From positions 4,595,501 to 4,659,500 of the forward strand of contig NZ_HG322950.1 in NCBI RefSeq assembly GCF_000689415.1: a stretch of 64,000 nt of DNA, given 5' to 3'. The notes beneath the pieces are model-generated. The model was given only the letters and a program-made list of their open reading frames with translations, was not told the DNA's origin and did no database searches. A program made the translations under genes and the position numbers. Positions 44,152 to 52,272 of this stretch are shown here, piece after piece. This DNA is from Pseudomonas knackmussii B13 (GTDB lineage: Bacteria; Pseudomonadota; Gammaproteobacteria; Pseudomonadales; Pseudomonadaceae). Every line of letters begins with the position of its first letter. The first letter of the stretch is position 1.

Positions 44152-45015
44152 ATGCAAAATACAGACTTCCCAGGGTTATACCAGTCGGCTGATACCCTTT
44201 CTGGCAACGCCCAGAAACATTTTCTCGGTGCCCTTTTCAGTAATCTCTTGCTACTAGTGCTTGCAGCCCTTGCCTCCGTGATCAACTACCCCCACTGGGT
44301 TGCTGCGCTCATCCAATTTATGTTGCTGCTGCTCGCGCTTGCCAGTTCCGTTTTCCTGGCTTGGAAAAGACCTGAAAAGTCATGGTATTCAGGGCGAGCG
44401 GTTGCAGAATCCATCAAAACGATGACTTGGCGCTATGTTTCTCGCGCCGAACCCTTCGACAAGAGCGACGAAGAATCAAGGTCGCTGTTAATCAGTAGGC
44501 TACGAGACGTCGTGCAGCAAAATCCTGGTGTCTCGAACCAGCTGATCAGCCATGCTTCCGCACCTCAAGTCACAGATACTATGACGCAAATGAGGGCTCA
44601 GGCCTTTCCTCAACGGCGCGATACCTATATTGAGCACCGTATTAACGACCAGCTGGAGTGGTACAAACGTAAGGCAAAATTCAACTCCGCTGCCGCCAAA
44701 TGGTTTTTTACCGGGCTGATCGTAGCTAACTTAATCGCTTTGGTTTGCGCTGGGTCAAAGATTGCTAATCCCGCGTTCCAGTATTTTCCTACGGATATTT
44801 TCATCACTGTTGCTGCTGGCATTTTGACGTGGATGCAGGCAAAGCGATTCACAGAGCTATCGACCTCATATGCACTAACAGCCAATGAGATTGCGCTTAT
44901 CCGTGAGGATGCGTACGGGCTGGCAGAGGATGTGGAGCTATCAAAGTTTGTTGGTGACGCGGAGAATGCATTCTCTCGTGAACATACACAGTGGGAAGCA
45001 CGAAAAGACAACTGA
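44152..45015 (+). CDS. SLATT/DUF4231 two-transmembrane effector-like protein
   Basis: 287 residues with two hydrophobic pairs: about 27-67 (LGALFSNLLLLVLAALASVIN..., WVAALIQFMLLLLALASSVFLAW) and about 184-225 (WFFTGLIVANLIALVCAG, DIFITVAAGILTW). Helical cytoplasmic parts lie after each pair, with LTANEIALIREDAYGL near the end. This is the layout of SLATT proteins, proposed membrane-damaging effectors partnered with nucleotide-signal sensors. AAGGA precedes the ATG, 3 bp after the ThsB-like remnant. It probably was the effector of that TIR operon. Confidence 0.68.
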   Translation: MQNTDFPGLYQSADTLSGNAQKHFLGALFSNLLLLVLAALASVINYPHWVAALIQFMLLLLALASSVFLAWKRPEKSWYSGRAVAESIKTMTWRYVSRAEPFDKSDEESRSLLISRLRDVVQQNPGVSNQLISHASAPQVTDTMTQMRAQAFPQRRDTYIEHRINDQLEWYKRKAKFNSAAAKWFFTGLIVANLIALVCAGSKIANPAFQYFPTDIFITVAAGILTWMQAKRFTELSTSYALTANEIALIREDAYGLAEDVELSKFVGDAENAFSREHTQWEARKDN

Positions 45016-45210
45016 TAAACCACTGCGAATTGTAAAAATTGTGAGGAAAGTTATTTTCGCAGCCGGATCCTCAGATATCATTATGTAACACTTGATTGGG
45101 AATGCCGGCAATGCTCTTCATAAAAAGCCAGATTCGCTTGATAGGGGGGGGCAGCCGTCAATGCTGATTGTAATTCCGAGGCCCAATCCGGGCCTCATGT
45201 ATGGATGGAT

Positions 45211-45678
45211 TTACTTCAGTTCGTTTGCTAGGCCAGACCAAGGTACCATTTTGATTCCTCGTTCAGAAATCCAACTAGGCTTCGCTCCGTTAAAACTATC
45301 TCCGGCGTGAGTTGCGATAACTTTTTTCCCTAGCTCCAAACTTTTTTCGACTTCCCATTTCACCCACTTGCTTTGTGCTGTATCGCCTGAAACATAGACG
45401 ACCGTCACAGAACAGCGGTTGATGCGTTCGGTGATTTTCCGTTTTATATAATCAGCCTGATCACTATCATAAGCCTCCTTTACAGAATGATCGTTGAATT
45501 CAAGATCATTATTTTCGTTTTTTGTCTGCGCTCTAAGCAGATTGACTTCATCCATGTCCTCAGTCGCAAAGCTGATGAACACGTTGCGTTTGCCTTCGTT
45601 CAGCGCCGCCTTGGCCTTTTGTTCAAGCGACTTGACGTCGCCAAGGCGACTCCATCCTCCAGAGCTGCTCCCCCCCAT
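45211..45678 (-). CDS. Small TIR-like protein (MTH538/DUF1863 type) with Gly-Gly N-terminus
   Basis: 155 residues. After an unusual MGGSSSGGWSRLGD leader, a TIR-like domain covers residues 30-150: RNVFISFATEDMDEV, SDQADYIKRKITERI, VTVVYVSGDT, SKWVKWEVEKSLELGKKVI with the presumed Glu109. It is the Thoeris ThsB family. The start codon overlaps the QueC-like stop (TAATG), so the five upstream genes and this one are coupled. The glycine at position 2 is what the QueC-like enzyme of type IV CBASS is reported to need on its protein target. Role in this operon is inference. Confidence 0.75.
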   Translation of the reverse strand: MGGSSSGGWSRLGDVKSLEQKAKAALNEGKRNVFISFATEDMDEVNLLRAQTKNENNDLEFNDHSVKEAYDSDQADYIKRKITERINRCSVTVVYVSGDTAQSKWVKWEVEKSLELGKKVIATHAGDSFNGAKPSWISERGIKMVPWSGLANELK

Positions 45679-46271
45679 TACTGTGCTCCCCCAAACTTGA
45701 ATTCATTGCAGGCGATGCAATCCCCGCAGGGCTCGTCATCACCAAGGTGGCAGGAATAGGTTTGAGATATCCCTTTGGCTTCAGCGAGAGCGACAACGTC
45801 CTGCTTTGTGAATGAGGATAACGGCGCAAGCACTTTGATCGATTTCCCCATACATAGAGAGATCATTTGCTCAGCCTGTTGAAGGAATTGAGAAGTCTGA
45901 TCAGGAAACAGGCTAGTGCTTTCATGCAGCAGGCCTATCGAAATGGCATCAGCATTTTTCTGATATGCATACGCGGCTGCGGTGAGCAGGAATAGCATGT
46001 TGCGACCAGGCGTAAAGGCATCGTCAATGATATGAAGACTCGGATCTGTGAGACCTGATCGAATCAGCTTACCGAAGCCCGACAAGGCTGCCACCTCTGG
46101 TTCAGGTAGTCCCAGCTTTCTCATTGCCAACTGGCAGGCCGCAAATTCACGATTGCGTGCACGCTGACCGTAATCGACAAAGAGAGGAAAAATTCGCAGA
46201 CCCTTTTCAAGCGCCAGTTTGGCGACAAGGGTAGAGTCCAGTCCCCCGGAAACAAGGGTCACAATGCTCAT
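45678..46271 (-). CDS. QueC-like ATP-dependent 7-deazaguanine enzyme (Cap9/QatC-like)
   Basis: 197 residues from MSIVTLVSGG. The PP-loop SGGLDST is at 8-14. The C-terminal zinc site YSCHLGDDEPCGDCIAC (about 174-190) has the exact C-x8-C-x2-C-x2-C spacing of QueC. It is shorter than housekeeping QueC (about 230) and lies in no queuosine operon. QueC turns 7-carboxy-7-deazaguanine into preQ0; the defence homologues Cap9 and QatC are reported to attach a deazaguanine to a protein N-terminus. It overlaps the glycosylase gene upstream (ATGA) and the TIR gene downstream (TAATG). Confidence 0.82.
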   Translation of the reverse strand: MSIVTLVSGGLDSTLVAKLALEKGLRIFPLFVDYGQRARNREFAACQLAMRKLGLPEPEVAALSGFGKLIRSGLTDPSLHIIDDAFTPGRNMLFLLTAAAYAYQKNADAISIGLLHESTSLFPDQTSQFLQQAEQMISLCMGKSIKVLAPLSSFTKQDVVALAEAKGISQTYSCHLGDDEPCGDCIACNEFKFGGAQ

Positions 46272-46966
46272 AAAAATATAGCCTCCTGCTTGCGGTTTGC
46301 GACGCGCATCACAATCCATATCGCCCAGTCCAGAAGACCTACAGGGCAATCCATCTGTTGGGCATGATCACGAAGACGGTTTTCGTATCTGCCGTATTGG
46401 TTCAGTCCAGCAATTGATGCCTGCTCGCCTGAGCAGATACCCTGAGCCGACATGTAATTGAGCACGTGTCGATCCAGTATGGCCAAGTCATAGGTAACGC
46501 CACAATTACGCAAGAACATGCTCGCCTGCTTGGGGCCCATCCCGGAGGCGTTCGTCACAAGCCAGGCCCTCACGCCATTTACATCCCCGCTGATCAAGGC
46601 ATTGAGGGATCCCCCAGCTTGGGACACTGCCTGCCATGTCGCTGCCAAGTGGGTCGCTTTTGCCCTCGGAAAACGGTAGAGCCGACGCTTGCCTTCGACA
46701 TCTAGAGGGGTACTAAGCGCCGCGAACAGCTGATCAGCAAGCTTAAGGTGATCTTGCTCAGCGATGCGCAGATAGCCCAGCGTATCGATCCTGTCCGCGG
46801 CGGCCATTGCAAGTGGGTAAGGCACCTGACTGCTGAGGATGCAGCACGACAACTCCCACCATAGGTGTCGTTCATCCAGGACGGGGCCGGTGTCGATACG
46901 CTCCCGGATGTCTGGGCAGACTGCCGCGACCGCTCTGCAAAGGGCTTCGGCACTATAGATGGTCAT
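46268..46966 (-). CDS. OGG-type N-glycosylase/DNA lyase (Cap11-like)
   Basis: 232 residues with a helix-hairpin-helix-GPD fold. ILSSQVPYPLAMAAADRI (43-60) is the first helix pair, and GMGPKQASMFLRNCGVTYDLAILDRHVLNYM (142-172) carries both OGG/AGOG catalytic residues, Lys146 and Asp165. Housekeeping forms remove 8-oxoguanine. In type IV CBASS an OGG-like protein accompanies QueC- and TGT-like proteins, as here. Start and stop both overlap neighbours by ATGA, so expression is tightly coupled. The natural substrate could be a deazaguanine-type base. Confidence 0.82.
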   Translation of the reverse strand: MTIYSAEALCRAVAAVCPDIRERIDTGPVLDERHLWWELSCCILSSQVPYPLAMAAADRIDTLGYLRIAEQDHLKLADQLFAALSTPLDVEGKRRLYRFPRAKATHLAATWQAVSQAGGSLNALISGDVNGVRAWLVTNASGMGPKQASMFLRNCGVTYDLAILDRHVLNYMSAQGICSGEQASIAGLNQYGRYENRLRDHAQQMDCPVGLLDWAIWIVMRVANRKQEAIFL

Positions 46967-48375
46967 TGAAAAATCTCCGGGAACAGCTTCTTAAGCTCAG
47001 GGGCGGTCAGTCCAATGCCTGTTGCGAACAACGTTGCGTCGTTGCTCGCAATCATAGAATGCATCAGTTGCCCAAACTCCTCATAATACTCCAGATTGTA
47101 CAGTGCCACCTTGCCCGCATATTTGATATTCGGATCGGTGTCGACGATGTCAAGCAGAGGGGTTCTATCCCATAAGTGCTTGAAAAAATCGAAATGCTGG
47201 AAATGGTGGAGGCGGCCTCTGGTGGGGTCGATGCTGAACCGGCACCATTCGAGGCCATCAAAGGTGTCCGCGCCGGCAGCCACTAGCACCGAGATGCTCC
47301 AAGGATTGCCTGTGCCGAGCAAATGGATGGGCTGGTAAAAAGGAAGATTTTGTAGCTGAGCTCTGACACGTTTCATCGTTCGAGCGCGAAGTGCCAAGCC
47401 TGGGCCCAGCTCTCGCTCCGCTATGGCGATGACACCTGGACGGATACGATTGGCCACTTCAAAAACGATGTATGGAAGGCGTTTGAGTCCCTCTTCATCC
47501 TGCGACACGTGCACAATCGGATACACCGGCGCTGATGTGTGTAGGCGGTCTCGCTCGAACGCTTGAATGACCTCCTCAACTGCCATTTCCAGGTCACTGC
47601 TTGGTTCCAGGTTGTCAAAGCAAAACGCACAATCATGTGGCGTTTCAAGCAGAGCCTGATGAAACTCGGCCGCCGTCCATGTCTCGTCCTCGGTACGATC
47701 TGCCTCGTAATTGCCTGAATCGATGAGAACAAATCCTCCTCGCTCACGATAAGCTTTGATCTCCTCAATCATCTGATCCTTGTCCTCCGATCTTCTTAGG
47801 TCGTACGCGGACACCAGAATCGACTTCGTGCCATGAGCCTTCAGCACGCTCAATGCTTCTGCTGGCTTGAATTGGGTCTCGTGAGATGATACCGACATGA
47901 AAATGCTTGGGATCGGCAGTGTGTTGCTTTCAAGCGAGGATAGTCTCTCGGCGGGCCGCATTGCGGGCACCACTTCTTGGATTTTGACCTGAAGTAGCTT
48001 GAATACCTCATGGTCGGGCTCGCCTGACCAATGTTGGAAATTCACGGTGCTGAGGTTCCCAAAAGAATAGGGAGGATCGCTATCGTCAAGTTGCAGCGGG
48101 ATGATTTTTTTACCGTATTTGGTGGCAAACCTTAGCTCATCTGTCACTGCTGGCTTGCTTGCGGATTCTGAATACAGTGCCACCACGCACGCCGCTTTCT
48201 GGAGGTTTTCTTTGATGGCAGCAGCGAAGTCGCCCACAATGCGGTCGTCCATCCACACAGTCCAAGACTTGGAAAGCAGATCGTGCACCTTTACCGCGAT
48301 GTCCCGGTTCTCTCTGGCATAAATGATGTATACGTCCGCCATGTGTGGACTGAGCCTCAGCTGATTACATTCCAT
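46963..48375 (-). CDS. TIR domain fused to a tRNA-guanine transglycosylase-like domain (TIR-Cap10)
   Basis: 470 residues. TIR domain at about 12-135: MADVYIIYARENRDIAVKV, WTVWMDDRIVGDF, VVALYSESA, DELRFATKYGKKIIPL with candidate catalytic Glu80. A TGT-like TIM barrel follows to residue 420: FVLIDSGNYE (Asp219) and HLLGTGNPW...ADTFDGLEWCR (Asp373) match the two catalytic aspartates of TGT. The C-terminal zinc motif of housekeeping TGT is absent. Cap10 of type IV CBASS is TGT-like, but I know of no TIR fusion. The ATG at 48375 has AGGG at good distance; MADV at 48342 is the alternative start. Stop overlaps the glycosylase start. Confidence 0.8.
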   Translation of the reverse strand: MECNQLRLSPHMADVYIIYARENRDIAVKVHDLLSKSWTVWMDDRIVGDFAAAIKENLQKAACVVALYSESASKPAVTDELRFATKYGKKIIPLQLDDSDPPYSFGNLSTVNFQHWSGEPDHEVFKLLQVKIQEVVPAMRPAERLSSLESNTLPIPSIFMSVSSHETQFKPAEALSVLKAHGTKSILVSAYDLRRSEDKDQMIEEIKAYRERGGFVLIDSGNYEADRTEDETWTAAEFHQALLETPHDCAFCFDNLEPSSDLEMAVEEVIQAFERDRLHTSAPVYPIVHVSQDEEGLKRLPYIVFEVANRIRPGVIAIAERELGPGLALRARTMKRVRAQLQNLPFYQPIHLLGTGNPWSISVLVAAGADTFDGLEWCRFSIDPTRGRLHHFQHFDFFKHLWDRTPLLDIVDTDPNIKYAGKVALYNLEYYEEFGQLMHSMIASNDATLFATGIGLTAPELKKLFPEIFQ

Positions 48376-48406
48376 TGCACTACCCTGAGGGTGATGCTTT
48401 AAGTGT

Positions 48407-49567
48407 TTAAGGCATGCCTGGTGACAAAGCTTCGCCTGCCGCCCACGCAGTGAAATACAGAGCTGTTGTAAAGTCCGGTGTTGTCAAAGTATCTGTGGGC
48501 CATGTTGTATCCCTTTCTGCTCGCTCTTTGAGAACGATAATAGATGTGCCCCGAGCAGCATGTTCTGCAATGCGACCTACCGATTCTGGAGGGAGAGCAT
48601 CCTCTATAACGAGTATTGCCTCGTAATTCCCGGTAGGAATTGCGGGCTCAATATTTGGACAAATCGCATTCACGCCTAATTCTCTCAGCGCGAAGCGAGC
48701 TTCCTCCAGCGCGTAACGCTGCCCGATCGCGTCGATTCCTGCTTCAATACAAACGGTGGCCCCGCGAGTTGCAAAGACGGGCTGGCGAGCAGCTAGGGCA
48801 GCATGCTCGAACTTGAATGTGCGGGTTTCGCAGTAGAGTGAGACAGCGCGGGAAGCGAGGTCTGCAGCCTCATGGGCCGGCATTCTCATCTGTGCCCAGT
48901 AGTGAGCAAATACCGCGCTGAACACATCCCCAGTTCCGATCTTGAAGACTCGGGCTGAGCGGTACGCTGGAACGTGAGTACTGCTTTGTGAGCCGTCATA
49001 GACCTTGGCGCCGTAGGGGCCTTGTTTGACGACAACGACCTCAGCTTTATGGGTTTGGATGAGATGATCGGCTGCCTGGTCGATGTTTTCTATGCCCGTA
49101 GCACTCGATATCTCCAACTCATTCATAACAAGGGCGAGTTCATCTGCCGATGATCCGTTAGCTGAAAATGGCTTCGGATTTCGCCACGTCTGTGGGTCAT
49201 ACACTGCACGGCGCGCCTTGACGACAGCATCACCCTCCAGAAAGCCGAACCGCAAAACCGCATTAGCCGTTACCTGCAGGGAGGGTTGAGTGATCAATTC
49301 CTCACGTCGTGGCTCTATATGTGGAGAAGAGAGAGGATGGAAATAGGCGAAAACAATGGGGCTTGGTCTTATCGCGACGTTGGCTGCGATGCCATAGCGC
49401 TCAAGTACTGTAATCGCCATGCTTTCGCTAGCAGCAGCATAGGTCGTGAACTCCGTGCCCGGTGAGAGTGCAGCGACAGTCAATGCTGCACGTGCACCGG
49501 ATCCCATGGTCGCGTCCCACTCAGGTAGATGACACAGCTCACGGTAGAAGCCACCCACGATATGCAT
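48407..49567 (-). CDS. PfkB-family kinase fused to a nucleoside deoxyribosyltransferase-like domain
   Basis: 386 residues. Residues 1-260 form a ribokinase-type kinase: N-terminal MHIVGGFYREL, VVVVKQGPYGAKVY, and the catalytic IGTGDVFSAVF with Asp214 (GAGD variant). Residues 265-386 look like a nucleoside 2-deoxyribosyltransferase-type Rossmannoid fold: TVCIEAGIDAIGQRYALEEARFALRELG, ILVIEDALPPESVGRIAEHAARGTSIIVL. It could make or salvage a ribosylated base. AGGTAAGGA precedes the ATG; the TIR-TGT gene starts 31 bp after the stop, so this is the first gene of the operon. Confidence 0.78.
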   Translation of the reverse strand: MHIVGGFYRELCHLPEWDATMGSGARAALTVAALSPGTEFTTYAAASESMAITVLERYGIAANVAIRPSPIVFAYFHPLSSPHIEPRREELITQPSLQVTANAVLRFGFLEGDAVVKARRAVYDPQTWRNPKPFSANGSSADELALVMNELEISSATGIENIDQAADHLIQTHKAEVVVVKQGPYGAKVYDGSQSSTHVPAYRSARVFKIGTGDVFSAVFAHYWAQMRMPAHEAADLASRAVSLYCETRTFKFEHAALAARQPVFATRGATVCIEAGIDAIGQRYALEEARFALRELGVNAICPNIEPAIPTGNYEAILVIEDALPPESVGRIAEHAARGTSIIVLKERAERDTTWPTDTLTTPDFTTALYFTAWAAGEALSPGMP

Positions 49568-50387
49568 TCCTTACCTCGTAGTGAACCGCTCCGGCTTCGC
49601 GGAAGAATTTTGTTTGAGTCAGGCAGCAGTGGAGGCCGCTACCTAACTCTGCTCATGTAGTGCCTCAAATTCCGATGGCGGCACATTGCCATACTAGGTG
49701 CAGTCGTTGGAACGGGCAACACACAACTCGGCTAGGTTAGATGATGTTACTTCTTTGCGAGCGCTGCTGCCTCGCCAAGCAGTTTAGGTCCGACGTTATC
49801 TGGGCAGCTTCAACAAAAAAGTCATCGGCATTTCTAACTGGTGATAGGTCGCATCCTCACACCCAGTCCTTCATGAGAAGCATTTCGCAGAGCTGGAGCC
49901 AATCCCGGTAGTGAACCCTTTTGACAAGTTTCCACTGAAGATCGAGCCCGTAAAAATGAGGATGGAGAAGAAGGTATCCAAGCGCGAGTGTTTATTGGAC
50001 GGAAGCTCTGGGGTCTTACAATTGGAAAACGTCATCGGATGCCAATTCATCGATGAACTACCCTACGAACTCCTGATGGGTTACCGTGTCATCGCCTACC
50101 CAGCTCGAAGTACAATCCCGCAAGGATCTTCACTGGAGAAGGGACCATGGGTATCAGCAGCATGTACATGTGCATCTATGGCATGATTCGAGCGGTTCTG
50201 TGCAAAATTTCCTGATCATGATCTTGATGAACGGATGGTGCATCGAGGATTGGATGCCCAGTTCAATCCGGTCTGTCATACGGTGGATAGTGTCGATGAT
50301 GCTGGGCGAGTGGCGGCATCTATTCAATTGCGTCTGATAACACAAATCTAGACAGAGCGAACGTCCCGGAAATAGGCAGTGAGAGAC
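49568..50387. other. Non-coding or decayed region upstream of the PfkB operon
   Basis: 820 bp with the presumed promoter of the minus-strand operon near 49570-49700. Short frames at 49911-50186 and 50086-50337 overlap in different phases and look like pieces of one decayed gene (residues FIDELPYELLMGYRVIAY then HGYQQHVHVHLWHDSSG), but I do not recognise it. Confidence 0.35.
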
Positions 50388-50900
50388 ATGAGCCTCAGCG
50401 ATTACTTGAAAGCTGCATTGAATTCCGAGTCAAGCGACGAGCTTGATGAAATCACCGACTTGTACGTGACGTTACCAGCAGAGGCCTTCAGTTGCGTGAC
50501 CATTTCCCTCGAAGGGAGTTGGAGGGAAATTGACAGCGTTTGGTCTGCCCGGTTAGACGCAGCAGATCCAAAAAACAATTCAAAATGTCACGTCCATATC
50601 TCCAAAACTAAGCATCGATCCTCAAAAGGCAAGCAGGTTTCCTGGAACGATGATGGAAGCCGGCATGATAAAAAAACATTCAACGCTAAGCTTGGGCAGA
50701 GCAGAAAGGTCCAGGCGATAGCAAGGAAAATTTTAGGTCTTGGTGAGTCCATAAGCCTTGAGAGCATTGACTCCAAGCAGGTGGTTGAAAGGACGCTTCT
50801 CAGCGGCTCTCCATCTTTTTCGAGTAATGGAAAAGAGGCGAAGGTTGAGTTCTACCTGGAAAAATCCACGGCCCACCTTCCTGCATGGTTACGTTGGTAG
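50388..50900 (+). CDS. Hypothetical protein
   Basis: About 170 residues from MSLSDYLKAAL. The N-terminal half has a beta-rich core (FSCVTISLEGSWREIDSVWSARLDAAD), and the centre reads CHVHISKTKHRSSKGKQVSWNDDGSRHDKKTFN, a pattern of His, Lys, Trp-Asn and Arg-His-Asp that looks conserved and possibly catalytic or RNA-binding. No family name can be given. GTG at 50379 is an alternative start. It stands alone between the PfkB operon and a TIR gene. Confidence 0.5.
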   Translation: MSLSDYLKAALNSESSDELDEITDLYVTLPAEAFSCVTISLEGSWREIDSVWSARLDAADPKNNSKCHVHISKTKHRSSKGKQVSWNDDGSRHDKKTFNAKLGQSRKVQAIARKILGLGESISLESIDSKQVVERTLLSGSPSFSSNGKEAKVEFYLEKSTAHLPAWLRW

Positions 50901-51146
50901 TCATTGGTGAGGGTGAGGCCCAGTCTTCACGCGCTCGAGTCGAGGCAGAAGCTGTGTAACGGAAATTGAGATCGTCTGATGGGACTTCTACTGGCGGATA
51001 CGAAAAAGCCCACTTCCGGGGCGGGCTCTCACGTGTCTCCAAAGGGAGGCAATTTGCCAACAAAGTCTCGGAGCCAACCACCGTAGACTACATCCCACTG
51101 CCACCTTTGTCAGCAAGGATTAGGTCAGGGCTTTAGTCCCGCCTGC

Positions 51147-52022
51147 CTAGTTGCGCATCACCTTGTTCCAATCAATTTCGTACCCAGCGTCCTGAAGCTC
51201 CCGGCTCAAGGCTTGCTTCCAACCTTCGTCATTCATCGAAGTCCACACCACGCCTGCGAAGTCGCTTGGAATTTCAACCTGGCCACGATTCAGTGCACAG
51301 ACTCGGTCACGGCCTAGGTAGCCAAGAAAATAGCCAAGCTCCAACAGGACGTTTTGCCTGGCACGTGGTTCCAATTGTCCGCCCTTTACGCAGCCTTCGT
51401 CGTCAGGCGTGAGCAGCACCACCGCAAATCCTACGTCTCGGTGTCCTTCAATCTTCTCGATTACGGTGCGACCACGATTTGCCTGTTCATGGAGAATGAC
51501 TGGCTCAAGACCAAGTTTCTCAAGGAATCGAGCCACCGACTCTCTAGCTCCCTCGTCATGGCCGTGAACCACAAATACTCGATCTGAATGGACAGCTTTA
51601 TTTTCAGGGGCCGAGGCGGTCTCGACATCCTCCGATGCTGGGAGATCTGCCAAGTCCTCCTTCAAGCTTTTCTGTGCTTGCTCAAGCAAAGCAATAGAGT
51701 TCAGCACCCGGCGTTGAATTGGCGAGTGGTAATCGATCCGCTGTCCGCTACTGATCATCATCGGGTAATACGTGAGGTCAGTGGCGGCAGCGTAGGTGCG
51801 ATAGGCGTTGGTGTCCTCCCCGAAGCATCTGGTCAGACTATCCTTGATGGCAACCTCCAAAGCCTTCAGCTCGGGTGTATTCCCATCCCGGACGGTATTG
51901 AGGTCAAAAGCGCGAAGCTCTGCAATTCGTTCAGATAGCCGAGCAAGGCCACGATCGATCTCTTGAGATGTCAGTCTCAGCTTCGGTTGCGGAGGTGTAA
52001 CAGAGGTGGTTTTTCGTGCCAT
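51147..52022 (-). CDS. TIR-like nucleotide-binding protein (PF10137/CAP12-type)
   Basis: 291 residues. The N-terminal half is helical (around 25-125) with YYPMMISSGQRIDYHSPIQRRVLNSIALLEQAQ. The C-terminal half, from residue 150, is the TIR-like domain of the CAP12/Pycsar group: VFVVHGHDEGARESVARFLEKLGLEPVILHEQ, GFAVVLLTPDDEG, ARQNVLLELGYFLGYLGRDRV. The NVxxELG glutamate is the usual NADase position. In known systems such domains are fused to or beside STING-like or cyclase genes; here no sensor gene is adjacent. Start ATG at 52022 behind AAGGGA. Confidence 0.82.
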   Translation of the reverse strand: MARKTTSVTPPQPKLRLTSQEIDRGLARLSERIAELRAFDLNTVRDGNTPELKALEVAIKDSLTRCFGEDTNAYRTYAAATDLTYYPMMISSGQRIDYHSPIQRRVLNSIALLEQAQKSLKEDLADLPASEDVETASAPENKAVHSDRVFVVHGHDEGARESVARFLEKLGLEPVILHEQANRGRTVIEKIEGHRDVGFAVVLLTPDDEGCVKGGQLEPRARQNVLLELGYFLGYLGRDRVCALNRGQVEIPSDFAGVVWTSMNDEGWKQALSRELQDAGYEIDWNKVMRN

Positions 52023-52180
52023 GGTCTACGCATCCCTTGGTAGCGGTAGGCCATTATTGCTGATTTTGAAATGTCTGTTCACCCTCTGGGCCCACGGTCG
52101 CTTTTTCTTCAAGCGAGACTAACTTAATTATTTTTGCGAGGCGCAAACCCTCGTTGGCGGTTTCGCGAGACTGACTTTAA

Positions 52181-52231
52181 TGTCGGCGCTGATTGAAAAT
52201 TGACCCACCCTGCCGATTGAAAAATGACCCA
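52181..52231. mobile_element. Remnant of an IS21-family terminus
   Basis: TGTCGGCGCTGATTGAAAAT begins a block with two direct repeats, GATTGAAAATTGACCCA (52191-52207) and GATTGAAAAATGACCCA (52215-52231), start-to-start 24 bp. That pattern is typical of IS21-like ends; no istA or istB is present. Confidence 0.5.
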
Positions 52232-52272
52232 GGGCGGCTTGCTGATTTTTACCTCAGCAATTGTGGATAAAC

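Noticed and set aside
42219..52022. CD-NTase gene expected for type IV CBASS
   Set aside because: No GS-x10-DxD nucleotidyltransferase motif in any frame large enough; the TIR-like proteins are clearly other folds.
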